Source: Hemerocallis citrina (lineage: Eukaryota > Streptophyta > Magnoliopsida > Asparagales > Asphodelaceae). Taken from it: 64,000 nt of DNA. The notes under the pieces were generated by a model. It did no database searches. It saw only the letters and a list, made by a program, of their open reading frames with translations, and was not told where the DNA came from. Numbering within the stretch: position 1 is the stretch's first letter; each line of letters starts with the position of its first letter. Positions 11,541 to 21,466 of the stretch are shown one piece after another. The DNA lies in the NCBI GenBank assembly GCA_017893485.1, contig CM030358.1, forward strand, positions 253,125,228-253,189,227, read 5' to 3'. The position numbers and the translations under genes were made by a program.

Positions 11541-11713
11541 GAGTAATGCTAGAGCCACTACCAATTTCACTACATTTCTCTTCACTACCTTATGTGGCAC
11601 ATTCCAATAGGTAGGGAATGATAGAGTAGGTGGGAGAACTCTCCAATAGGAGTATGCCACCTAAGGTAGTGAAGGAAATAGTAGTGAAATTGGTAGTGGC
11701 TAAAGCATTACTC
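11541..11713. mobile_element. 173-bp foldback MITE with 9-bp target duplication (Mutator type)
   Basis: Long inverted repeats starting GAGTAATGCTAGAGCCACTA and ending TAGTGGCTAAAGCATTACTC pair over most of the element. The flanks carry the same 9 bases, TTTTTTCAA, at 11532-11540 and 11714-11722; a 9-bp duplication is the Mutator superfamily signature. No coding capacity. The poly-T content of the duplication leaves slight doubt about its exact limits. Confidence 0.8.
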
Positions 11714-11822
11714 TTTTTTCAAATTACCTTGTGTTTTATTGTATAGAGTATTGTCCTTTGTCATAATGAGATGATATTTATAACAGCAGGCCTGATGCAT
11801 GACTTGGTTCTTTTTTTGGCAG

Positions 11823-12301
11823 ATAATGAGGTTCTTTACCAACCCTCGCAAGCCAAAGATTCTTGCTCTTGCTCGCCCAGATCCCCAAAAGAACATTTTG
11901 ACCCTTGTGAAGGCATTTGGGGACTTTCATCCATTGAGGGAGCTGGCAAACATTGTATGTTATAGTTTTTTTTCCAACTCTTTTTGTTGATAAACTTCAA
12001 ATTATTTATTAGTGATGACCTTTTGGGCATAATGTCTGATTGTCATTTGTGTCAAGGGATCAAAGGCCAAGATGTATTCTAGTATCGGTTTGTTTAATAT
12101 TCTTTGTTATGTTGTAGACATTGATATTGGGCAATCGTGAGACTATCGATGAAATGTCGGGCACAAGTGCAATGGTTCTTACTTTAATACTTAAGCTAAT
12201 CAACAAGTATGATCTGTATGGTCAGTTGGCATATCCCAAACACCACAAGCAGTCAGATATTCCTGATATCTATCGGTTGCCGGTTGGCAGCAAAGACAAA
12301 G
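11823..12301 (+). pseudogene. Sucrose-phosphate synthase gene fragment (two exons)
   Basis: Sucrose-phosphate synthase makes sucrose-6-phosphate from UDP-glucose and fructose-6-phosphate in the cytosol. Exon 11823-11954 encodes [19 protein letters not shown]..., and exon 12118-12301 encodes [18 protein letters not shown]... to [17 protein letters not shown], both from the C-terminal GT-B glycosyltransferase half. Splice sites are intact: acceptors TTTGGCAG and TTGTAG, donors GTATGT and GTATCT. The frame is open across both exons (about 105 residues, compared with about 1050 for the full enzyme). Neither the upstream exons nor the next exon (VFINPAFIEPFG-type) could be found in the flanks, so this is a captured or relict fragment rather than a working gene. 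A MULE-type MITE abuts it 100 bp upstream. Confidence 0.88.
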
Positions 12302-12939
12302 GTATCTTATTTAATCTTATAATCAAATCATAATTGGCCCAATCTATTTTGTTTTAGACTAGTTGTGCTTGTCAATTCAACGTGGTCCGATTTTATATTG
12401 ATCAATATAGTGAGATGAGAAAGTTATTGATTGATTTTTTTTTAGAAATGTGAGAACTGGGAGAGAGATTAAGGGAGGAAGTAGCATAGATGAGTAGTTT
12501 TTTGTACCATGAGTGCATGCCTAATGTCTTCATTTAGGATATCTAGGTAAGCAATTGGTACTAGCACTGATATTTGACTTAAAATTTTAAATTTCATAAT
12601 AAGTATCAAACTATTGGATATCTGTGTGAATATTGGTGTTCGTGAAGGCAGAAGACTCAAACGAACTCAAATGAGGGTGGTTCGGTGGGAAGTAAAAGAT
12701 TTGAGACATCAAGCAGCAGGGCAAGGGCATTATCAGCCATTCAGTCTCGTATCCATTTTAACATGCTGCCCTTAGGTTCAGTCAACTGGAGAAATACTGA
12801 GAGCAAATTGCGCCTGGGAGTTGACTGTACTGCCTCGCTTCTATCTGAACTGGGGCCCAGTTGACTGCACATAGGTAGGCAGTCCATTAACCTCTGGGTG
12901 ATGCCCTGTAAGGAGCAATTTATATATCTATATCTATAA
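12302..12939. other. Flank of the synthase fragment; possible minus-strand coding scrap
   Basis: Mostly noncoding. On the minus strand, 12741-12905 reads as 55 codons (ITQRLMDCLPMCSQLGPSSD ... KGSMLKWIRD, stop) that look more protein-like than their surroundings, but I do not recognise the family. No other structure was seen. Confidence 0.3.
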
Positions 12940-13105
12940 TCTATAACTATTATAATGGGAGAGATGGGGTTCCAAACAAATAAATATATATATATTTTTT
13001 TTTTTGTATGTGTGCAAACACGTGCAGCGCACGTGTTGGTAGGTTTCTTTTTTTTTTGGTCCTTTTCCTTCCTCCTCCACGTGCATCGCACGTGCATCAT
13101 ACTAG
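12940..13105 (+). mobile_element. Non-autonomous Helitron (166 bp)
   Basis: Starts TCTATAACTATTATAATGGG after A12939, and ends with the hairpin ACGTGCATCGCACGT (13079-13093) and CTAG (13102-13105) before T13106. Same terminal hairpin as the element at 2247-2426. A second G-box-like dyad (CGTGCAGCGCACG, about 13021-13033) and a poly-T run lie inside. Confidence 0.8.
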
Positions 13106-13306
13106 TAATAAAATACATAGACAGCTATCAAGTTGCTATCTTTCGGTCCCCCAAAATCAAAGGTCGTGTCTAATCTCATAAAACACATTTTTCTTCTAAA
13201 AGTTTCATCCCAAAACTCAAATTTAAATTCCCCCTCCAAAACAACTTATTTATTTATTTAATTATTTCTCTCGCCCCCTCCCCCTCTCCCTCCCTCTCTC
13301 TATATA

Positions 13307-13468
13307 GGGTAAAAGGGATATGAGCAACTTGCTCATTTAGTAAATGAATAATTGATTATGTGGCATGCATATGATACAAAACCTTTTTAAGGATATTCCA
13401 ATCACATATACGCCACATCATCAATTGCTTATTTACTAATGAGCAAGTTGCTCATACCCCTTTTCCCC
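13307..13468. mobile_element. 162-bp MITE with ~60-bp terminal inverted repeats
   Basis: Left arm GGGTAAAAGGGATATGAGCA... pairs with right arm ...TGCTCATACCCCTTTTCCCC; the match extends to GTGGC / GCCAC. TA-rich sequence flanks both sides, compatible with a TA duplication (Tc1/mariner-like) or insertion in a TA run. No coding capacity. Confidence 0.75.

Positions 13469-13529
<61 letters not shown>
13469..13529. repeat. Compound (AT)n(AC)n microsatellite
   Basis: About ten AT repeats followed by about twenty AC repeats, filling the gap between the MITE and the next Helitron. Confidence 0.95.
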
Positions 13530-13536
<7 letters not shown>

Positions 13537-13904
13537 TTTTCCCGTGCGATGCACGCTTTGATAAGAGTTGAAGTGTGATTTATGTGTTAAGAACTAGTTT
13601 TGGAGTTGGACGTGCATTGCACATAATTGGTAAAAATATTTTGAAGGAAAAGTTATAATTTGTACGTGCAATGCACGTGTGTATAAGTAGAATTTGAGTT
13701 GTACGTGTAACATATGTGTATGTTTAGTGTTAAAAAAATATTGTCAAATTATTTTGCACGTGCGTTGCACGTTTTAAATAGGTGGAATTTTTTTTATTTG
13801 TTTGTTTTTGTTGTAATTAATGAGAGAGTTGAAGTTGCACGTGCAACGCACGGATTTGTATGTTGACAACATTGCAACTCCAACTCTTCCGTTATAATAT
13901 TAGA
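13530..13904 (-). mobile_element. Helitron on the minus strand with repeated G-box hairpins (375 bp)
   Basis: Read on the minus strand it starts TCTAATATTATAACGG (complement of 13889-13904, nearly the same start as the element at 2247) and ends with a hairpin and CTAG (13530-13533). A13529 and T13905 give the A/T insertion context. Unlike the other two copies it holds at least four additional internal dyads of the type GTGC-NNN-GCAC (about 13610, 13660, 13757 and 13838), as if the 3' terminal hairpin module had been repeated. Confidence 0.75.
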
Positions 13905-14074
13905 TATATATATATATATATATATTTGCTCAGTTGAAAATGGGTTCGTTTTCAACGGGTTGGAAAACAGCTATCTGAGCCATTGGATCGCTCTTGATCT
14001 TGATCGACGGCTCAGATCGCTGCCGCTTAGATTCGGAGCAGAGCTCCTATTAGAGCGGAGGGGCATTTTGGAAA

Positions 14075-14119
14075 GTTCACGCTAAATAACGCTTTAGATT
14101 AGCGTTATTTAGCGTGAAC
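14075..14119. repeat. Perfect 19-bp hairpin GTTCACGCTAAATAACGCT
   Basis: Arms at 14075-14093 and 14101-14119 are exact reverse complements around a 7-base loop. The mirror copy in the right arm (25482-25525) keeps 18-bp arms despite base changes (ATAATGCT / AGCATTAT), which suggests that pairing has been maintained within each arm. Confidence 0.9.
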
Positions 14120-14761
14120 TTTTTTTTGGTCGAAAAAAATACTTAGGCCGTTGTTGGGAACAACGGCCTAGGTTGTTTAAAAAAAAAACAACAAGTGTTT
14201 TTTTCAAACACTTTGTACTTACTCAGATTTCATCTTCCTCACTTCTTCATCGACAACTCTCTCTCTCTCTTTCTCTGGAGCTCGCGATATTGATTCCCCA
14301 AACCCTAGCTCTACTCCGACCTCCTCTTCTCGATCTCCCCCTCTTCTCTATCTATCTCTATCTATCTCTCCCTCTCCCGAATACCTCAAACCCTAACCCA
14401 ATCCGAAATCTCCTCAACTCAACTGAACCCTAGCACAAAATTTTCGAAACCCTAGAGTCTACAACTTCTTCGTCTCCAACAGCGGCTCTTCACATATTCG
14501 ACAACTCTCTCTCTCTGGACTAGGTATTCACATATTCACAATTTAGTATAAGGAACTATGTAGATTTATTGATTTTTTTTTTGTTTCAATTTTTGAGTTT
14601 GATTTTTTGTATAATGCGTAGTAGTCTACAATTTAGAGAGTCTACAATTTTTGTATCATGTGTGTTGTATATATTTTGTTGACATTTTCGTAGATATAGT
14701 GTTAGTTGAAGTTGTAGAATATAGGAAAAGCAAACAAACGAGATCCAAAAATTTCCAAATT

Positions 14762-15620
14762 TTACGAGTAGGTCGGACTCACCACGCACAAGGAAACACA
14801 ACTTGTCGAGGCGATTTTCGACTCACGCTTTGCAGGATACGTCTGTTTATCACTTTTATTCAATAAAATGGATATAAAGTGATACACAGTCGTATATAAC
14901 AAACAGAGAGTCGGAACTCACCTCTGCAAGTTGCGTTGGCTTGTGTTTGGTGTGTCACACATAACGGCCAAATTTTGTATTTTTTGTATCTCGTTTGTGT
15001 TGTTCTGTCGCGTATATGAAAGAACTTCTATATACCTCAGAACCTTTTTAGTATGGTCTCACTAGAAAACCTCTTAAACTTAGTAAAAAAACCGAAACTG
15101 TGCGAGTAGGTCGGGCTAACCATTCACAACCCAACGCAACTTGTAGTTACGAGTTCCGACCCACGGTTTGTGAGATACGTCAATATATCTCTTTCTGCCT
15201 TTTTTTTTCAAGATTGAAAGTGAAACACGGCCGTAACTTTGAAACCGTGGGTCGGAACTCGCTTTTACAAGTTCTGTTGGATTGTGTGCAGAGAGCCAGA
15301 CCCAATCGTAAAGTTTTGTATTTTTTGGTGGTTGTCTGTGTGGTTTTCTCACGTATTTTATTATGTATTTAGCGAGTTTTCAATATAAAATTTGCTCAAA
15401 AATTACGAAATTGTTTGAGTAGGTCGTTTTCGCCACTGAAAAGCCAAAGTAACTTGTAGTTGCGAGTTCTCACCCACGGTTTGCTATATGCGTCCGTGGA
15501 TCGCATTCCGCTCTTTTTTCAAGAGTGAAAGCGATACACGACCGTATCTTGAAGACTGTGAGTCCAAACTCGCTTGTACAAGATGTATTAGCTTGTGTGC
15601 GGCAATTTAGACCCAATCGC
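14762..15620 (+). repeat. Three tandem self-complementary units in the left inverted repeat
   Basis: Each unit reads GAGTAGGTCGGGCT-like, CAACTTGTAG, GAGTTCCGACCCACGGTTTG, then a centre with CACGGCCGTA, then the same blocks inverted (AACCGTGGGTCGGAACTCGC, ACAAGTTGCGTTGG). Three more occur in the right arm at about 23996-24190, 24300-24500 and 24640-24815. Short spurious ORFs here are shadows of the repeat. Confidence 0.75.
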
Positions 15621-15708
15621 ATAGTTTTTGTATTTTTTGAAAGTCGTTTGTGCGGTTTTCTCACGTATTTTGTTTCGTATCTATATATATGCCAATTTTT
15701 TGTGAACA

Positions 15709-17399
15709 AGGGGAACCAGAAGGTCATCTGTTACTGGTCGGGGTGAACATTCTACAGAAGTAAGAGAACTATTAATTTGTATTGTGAATTTTGTATATAG
15801 TGGTATTATTACCACACTAATAATAATTTTACAATGTGTTGGTGTAGGTTGGTGCATCCTCTTTGGCAGCAAAACGAGGTCCAGAACCAATATATAAAGG
15901 TGAACTCACCTTGCAAGACCGCCACAGATCTGAGGCAGTGTGGGGTGGGACGATGCGGAGGTATAATTTCCGCACTCACCAGACAATGACGGTGCACCCA
16001 CGTATCGTTGAGTACCTAGTTCAGGCCGGTTTCTACGGAATCAGTCTGATGGGTCAGGTGAAACTCGACCGAGCACTTCTTACAGTACTCGTCGAGCGAT
16101 GGAGGCCAGAGTCGCACACCTTCTATCTACCGGTCGGAGAGATGACGGTGACGCTACAAGATATAGCGATGATCTCCGGTCTTCCAATAGATGGGATGAC
16201 CGTGACTGGTAATATAAACTTTGATTAGAGAGAGCTGTGTAATAAACTCCTCGGTACAGAGTTTGATGAGGAGGACGCGGAAGATAGGACTATTTTTGTC
16301 GGACAATCAATCTGACTATTTTGGTTAAAGGATAATTTTGAAGGGAGGTTGAACGATGCATCGACCGACCACGAAGTGCAGTAGTACACAAGAGCATACA
16401 TTCTAACGGTGCTTGAAGGGGTTATCTTGCCTAACTCATCCGGCGATACCTTACCGCTTATGTATCTACGATTACTCGCCGACCTAGGCTTAGCTGACTG
16501 GTACAGTTGGGAAAGTGGTGCGTTAGCAATGTTGTACAGGATGTTGTGTTCGATTGCGTTAGATGGAACCGAGATGACCGGTCCAATGGTCTCGTTACAG
16601 ATTTGGTCATGGGAGCGTCTACACTTGGGTCATCCCCGAATTACGAGACCGACGGATGGTAGGATGGCCGAAGCACCAAATGTGGATATGTTAGAACCCT
16701 TAGGTGTATATTGGGTAGGTAAACAAAGTTATGGAGACAACCCAAAAGGTGTACTAACTTACTACAGAGATGAGCTCGACCAACTATGAGAAGAGTTCGT
16801 GATTTGGGTTCCGTATACACCCGAGCGGATGGGAAGACTACCACCAATGTGCACGACCACGTCGCAGTTGTGGATGACAATGGCTCCACTCATCAACTTT
16901 GGTATAGTGGAGCATCCGCAGCCGGAGAGAGTCCTTCGACAATTCGGTCTTCAACAAAATCTACCCAAAATATACGCAAAGTTATAAAACTTTGAGTTAC
17001 ACGCTGTGAGGGGTACCAGTCGTATGCCTACCCATGATTGGGCAGATTTCCACCGTGTTCATGTTGTAGAATGGAATGAGCGACGGTTTGAACTCGTAAT
17101 TGTTGATGTTCCACTGTACAATGGCTCCACTCGAAATTGTTGAACAAGTACATGGAATGGTATAGATCTATTACATGTTTGTACATCTCTCCCAATACAG
17201 AACTACCTGCTGGTATTCAACTACTAATTGAGGAGAGAGAGATTGAACCATCACCCGCGTATTCTAGTTCACAACCCATGTTCCAACCGATGGCGTCATC
17301 TATACGTACATTGGTGAGTATAATGATTAAATTTTATTGAAATTTTCTTATTTTTAAAGTGATTAATTTGTTTACAAATTCGAATGTGTTTCGAATGTG

Positions 17400-17451
<52 letters not shown>

Positions 17452-17900
17452 TTTAGATCGATAATACATGGGACATGGTAAAAGAATGCACGCAGGTACT
17501 CAAAAGTAATGCTGTCCAACCTATGAAGAAGTTCGCTCAGAAGATGCTCTCTTCATGTCGTAGCAATTTAGATGTTTTGGGAGAGGGTTAAGCTTTGAAC
17601 CGTTATTTGGATAAATTTGTACGTACACAGCGACGTAAGAGCGTGAGAGGTAGGCTATCTGGCCCGGGGCAACAACACCAATATCATGCTCCATCTCCAC
17701 CTCAAGAAGAAGAGCAAGAAGAAGAGCATCAAGAAGTGTTGTTGGAGACAGACAAGAGGAAGGAGAAGAAGAAGAAGAAATTGTTGCGGCGTCATCCCCA
17801 ACCCGGCGCCGACAACCTCTTCGGAAGAGGCGAGCACTACAAATTTACACGCCCGGTGGTTAAGTGTTTCTCGATACATTTTTTTTGGAGTACAAATTTT
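15709..17900 (+). pseudogene. Plant mobile domain (MAIN/MAIL-like) protein, pseudogene carried by the MULE
   Basis: The plant mobile domain is found in Arabidopsis MAIN and MAIL1 (needed for transposon silencing and genome stability) and in transposons. A likely short exon ends at 15759 (GRGEHSTE, GTAAGA donor). The main exon starts at 15848 and reads LQDRHRSEAVWGG, VEYLVQAGFYGISLMG, LLTVLVERWRPESHTFYLPV, GEMTVTLQDIAMISGLPIDG, LRLLADLG, SWERLHLGHPR and VHVVEWNERR, in domain order. One frame is kept for about 1.25 kb but for stops at 16226, 16313, 16382, 16787 and 16985; a frameshift follows near 17110 (then YMEWYRSITC). After an intron with a (TA)n tract, 17457-17900 encodes an acidic QEEEQEEEHQEV and lysine-rich tail. 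The stops look like W, R or Q codons altered by C-to-T or G-to-A. Confidence 0.85.
17404..17447. repeat. (TA)n microsatellite in the mobile-domain gene intron
   Basis: About 22 TA repeats immediately before the acceptor-like TTTTAG at 17451-17456. Confidence 0.95.
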
Positions 17901-18186
17901 GTTGTTGTTGTTGAATGTAATTGATAGAACTTGTTGTGGTTGTTGTAGAGATATGGTTAGCTTTAGTTGTTGTTGATGTAGTTGTTATTATGTGATGATT
18001 GTGAATTTTGTTGTTGTTATTGTTTTTTTTTGGAGAATGTAGTTTTTTTTTATAGATTGTATGTAGATTTTTTTTTGGAGAATGTAGCTGATGGGATTGT
18101 ATGTAGTATTTTTTTGGAGAATGTAGTGTAGCAGATGAAGCTGCTGTGTTAACTTGTAATTAATTATTATTATATAATTTTTTTAC

Positions 18187-19170
18187 TTAGGCCGTTGTAG
18201 ATGTTTTTATCAATCAATTTGTTTTTTTGATCAGTAGCTCTCTGTCTTAGCTTATCCAAAAGGAGCAACAACTGATAAAAATTACCAAAGAAATTGTTTA
18301 ACTAAGGACATTGTTGATGAAAAAAAATGTAATCTGAGTTGCTCTCTGACTCTGGCCAAGATAAAAAGAGCAACAACTCATAAATGTACAGAACTTTTTT
18401 TTAACTTAGGCCGTTGTCTCTGACAACGGCCTAAGTTATATGGACAAATTTGGATTTTTGTTGAGTCCCTGTCTGTCTACTAAGCCAAAAGAAGCAACAA
18501 ACTCTAAAAAAATCCAATTTTTTAAAAAACTAAAGTTGTTGTCTCCAACAACGGCCTAAGTTATTTGTATAAATTTGGACTTTTTTGAGTTCTCTCTGTC
18601 TTGCCCAAGTGCAAAGAAGCAACAAACTCATAAAAAGTCCATTTTTTTTAAAAACTAAGGCGTTATATGGAAAAAATTGGATTTTTTTGAGTTGCTCTGT
18701 ATCTTGCCAAGCCAAAAGAAGCAACAAACTCCCAAAAAATCCAATTTTTTTTTTAACTAAGGCCGTTGTCTCCAACAACGGCCTAAGTTATATGTACAAA
18801 TTTGGATTTTTTTTGAGTCCCTCTCTGTCTTGCCTAAGTGAAAAGAAGCAACAAACTCATAAAAAATCCAAATTTTGTTTTAAACTAAGGCCGTTGTCTC
18901 TAACAACGGCCTACGTTATATGGAAAAAAAAGAATTTAGTTGCTCTGTGTTTTGGCGAAGCGAAAAAGAGTAACAACTCATAAATGTAGAGTACAAAAAA
19001 ACTATCTTTTAACTAAGGTCGTTGTCTCCAACAACGGTCTTAGTTATATGAGAAATTTTAGATTATTTTGAGCTGGTCTCTGTCTTGGCCAAGGCAAAAG
19101 GAGCAACAGCTCATAAGGTATTTTTTTTGTTACTACTTAGGCCGTTGTCTCAACGGCCTACGTTATATGA
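18187..19170 (+). repeat. Left hairpin array (about eight ~125-bp units)
   Basis: Each unit has two dyads: (a) CTTAGGCCGTTGTCTCCAAC with AACGGCCTAAG, and (b) GAGTTGCTCTCTG...TTGGCCAAG...GAGCAACAACTC, separated by AT-rich spacers with ATCCAATTTTTT. Clear (a) copies at about 18402, 18530, 18757, 18886, 19010 and 19135; those at 18187, 18300 and 18655 are degenerate. This array is the mirror of 20298-21245. Confidence 0.85.
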
Positions 19171-19194
19171 TAAAATTTGGATTTAAAAAAAAAT

Positions 19195-20275
19195 GCTTTT
19201 CATAATTGTCTCTCCACTCTTTAAGAACAGTGTCTCTCGAACTGTATGCCAAATACATTTATATGAGTTATATTGTCTCTATATTTTATTAATTTTCATT
19301 TTTAGCCACCTACATGAACAATATACAATCGTTAAGGTTAAATGATTAAATATCTACCAGAAAATAAAATATGTTCTTCTTTTTTGTAAAGGGTTAATTG
19401 TTATGGTAGGGTTAAGGGTTTAGGGTTATGGTAGGGTTTAGGGTTTAGGGTTATGGTAGGGTTTAGGGTTATGCGTTGGGTTATAACAGAGATAAGGGAT
19501 AGTGAAGGGTTATGAGTAGGGTTATGGTAGAGATCAATAGATTTTTTAATATATTTTAGTCTAGGTAAAAAAAAAAAAAAAAATGAAAAAAAAGGCACAG
19601 TCGTTGTCTCCAACAAACGGCCAACGTATATGAGGGTTATGCGAGGGGGTAGAGGTTTTGTAGGGTTATGGACTTTAATAATGTTTTTTGTTTTGTTTTT
19701 TTTATTTTTTATTTTATTTTTATTTAAAAAAGTGTATTCCCAAATTTTTGAAAAAAAAGCCATAAGGGTTATGCGAGGTTTGGAAAGTGCATACCAGGTT
19801 TAGAATAATTATCTTTGATTTCTGTGGTGACGTAATAAACCATCTTAATCTGTATCGTTCTCTATTGAAACATTCTACATTCAATCGTTTATACTAACCC
19901 TACCTTAACCTTAACCTTAACCTGACCCTAACCCTAACCAAACATGTGGTTGAAATATTATGGGTTAGGATAGGGTTATGCATATGGTTAGGTGTTAAGT
20001 TGAATAGGTATGCACATTCTAGAAGAAAATACATTTTAGGGTTACCAAAAAAAATAAAAAATTGGGTTTTTACAAAATTTTAAAACATAAATTATTTTCT
20101 GGTACTTATTTAATCATTTAACCATAACGATTGTATATTGTTCATTTAAATGGCTAAAAATAGAAATTAATAAAATATAGAGTCGATATACAAGCATATG
20201 AATGCTTTTGGTGTACAGTTCGAGAGACATTGTTCGTAAAGAATGGAGAGACAGTTGTAAAAAGCATAAAAAAAA
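19195..20275. repeat. Palindrome centre with telomere-like TTTAGGG repeats
   Basis: Unique inverted arms of about 190-220 bp (19195-19385 and 20060-20275, sharing GTCTCTCCA-TCTTTA-GAACA, AGAACAGTGTCTCTCGAACTG-like sequence and AATATACAATCGTTA) enclose GGTTTAGGG / GGGTTATGGTAGGG repeats (19391-19520) and, in the opposite orientation, TAACCCTACCTTAACC and CTAACCCTAACC (about 19895-19940). The plant telomere unit is TTTAGGG; the copies here are interspersed and degenerate. Confidence 0.75.
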
Positions 20276-20297
20276 TTCATAATTTAATAAGATAACT

Positions 20298-21245
20298 TAG
20301 GCCGTTCCTTAGTTAAAAAAAATTTCTTGGATTATTTTTGAGTTTGTTGCTTATTTTGGTTTGGCCTAGACAGAGAGGGACATTCAAAAAATCCATATTT
20401 TTCATATAAGTTAGGCCGTTGTCTCTACGTTTCAAAAAAAAAGGATTTTTTTGGAGTTTGTTGCTTCTTTTGGCTTGGCGAAGACAAAGAGGGACTCATA
20501 ATAATCTGAATTTTTTCATATATCTTAGGCCGTTGTTGGAGACAACGGCCTAGGTAGTGAAAAAATAATATTGATTTTTAATGACTTGTTCCTCCTTTTG
20601 GCTTTGCCAAGTCGGAGAGCAACCCAAAAAAATCCATTTTTTTGATATAACATAAGGTGTTGTTGGAGACAGTGGCCTTAGTTAAAAAAAATTGTTGTTG
20701 CTATCTGACTTGTTGATCCTTTTGGCTTGGCCAAGTCAGAGAGCAACCCAAAAAAATAAATTTTTTGATATAACATTGACCGTTGTTGGAGACAACGGCC
20801 TTAGTTTAAAAAAATGGTTTCTCTCTGACTTGTTGCTCCTTTTGGCTTGGCCAAGTCAGAGAGCAACAAAAAAAAAACCAAATTTTTGGCTATAACCAAG
20901 GCCGTTGTTGGAGACAATGGCCTTCGTTTAAAAAAAATTATGGTTGCTCTATGACTTGTTCCTCCTTCTGGCTTGGCCAAGTCAGAAAGGAACAAAAAAA
21001 AACCAAATTTTTGATATAACATAGGTACGTGGTTGCTGACAACGACCTTAGTTAAATAAAATTATGGTTGCTCTCTGACTTGTTGCTCATTTTGGCTTGG
21101 CCAAGTCAGAGAGCAACCCAAAAAAAACCAAATTTTTGGCTATAACCTAGGCTGTTGTTGGACAACTTTAGAGAGCAACCAACAAAATTCCAAAATTCAC
21201 TTGTACAACTTAGGCCGTTGTTGGAGACAACGACCTAGGTATAAA
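20298..21245 (-). repeat. Right hairpin array (about eight ~120-bp units)
   Basis: Mirror of the left array. Dyad (a), AGGCCGTTGTTGGAGACAAC..., at about 20523, 20650, 20770, 20893, 21018, 21146 and 21207; dyad (b), GTTGCTCTCTGACTTG...CAAGTCAGAGAGCAAC, is very well preserved at about 20700-20745, 20818-20868 and 21065-21118. ORFs reported within are repeat shadows. Confidence 0.85.
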
Positions 21246-21466
21246 AAAGAATTTTTTTTTAAAAAAAACATGTCCATTGCAGTTGTATCAGCTATACTTC
21301 AATCCAATCGACATATAAATACACAATACAATCACCAACAACAAAACAACAACACTTGAACACCAAGAACATTAAAAAACAACAAAAACTCTTACACATA
21401 ACTATAAATCCAAATTATTGCATCAATATCTAACATACTCAAACTGTACATCAAAAATTTCCAATT

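Larger units (their letters stand above)
13925..15692 (+). repeat. Left terminal inverted repeat of the MULE
   Basis: Roughly 1.77 kb. Contains the AACGGGTTGGAAAACAGC end region, a perfect 19-bp-stem hairpin (14075-14119), a CTTAGGCCGTTGTTGGGAAC dyad (about 14142-14172), a pyrimidine-rich leader with CT repeats (14250-14370), then three ~200-230-bp self-complementary units (about 14762-14960, 15100-15310, 15412-15615). Counterpart at 23926-25680. Confidence 0.8.

Noticed and set aside
19391..20030. A true chromosome end
   Set aside because: The telomere-like units are degenerate, interspersed, occur in both orientations and are surrounded on both sides by transposon sequence.
18187..21245. 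CRISPR-like regularly spaced palindromic repeats
   Set aside because: The spacing is regular and the repeats are palindromic, but the spacers are themselves repetitive, the array is mirrored around a centre, there are no cas genes and the context is plant nuclear DNA.
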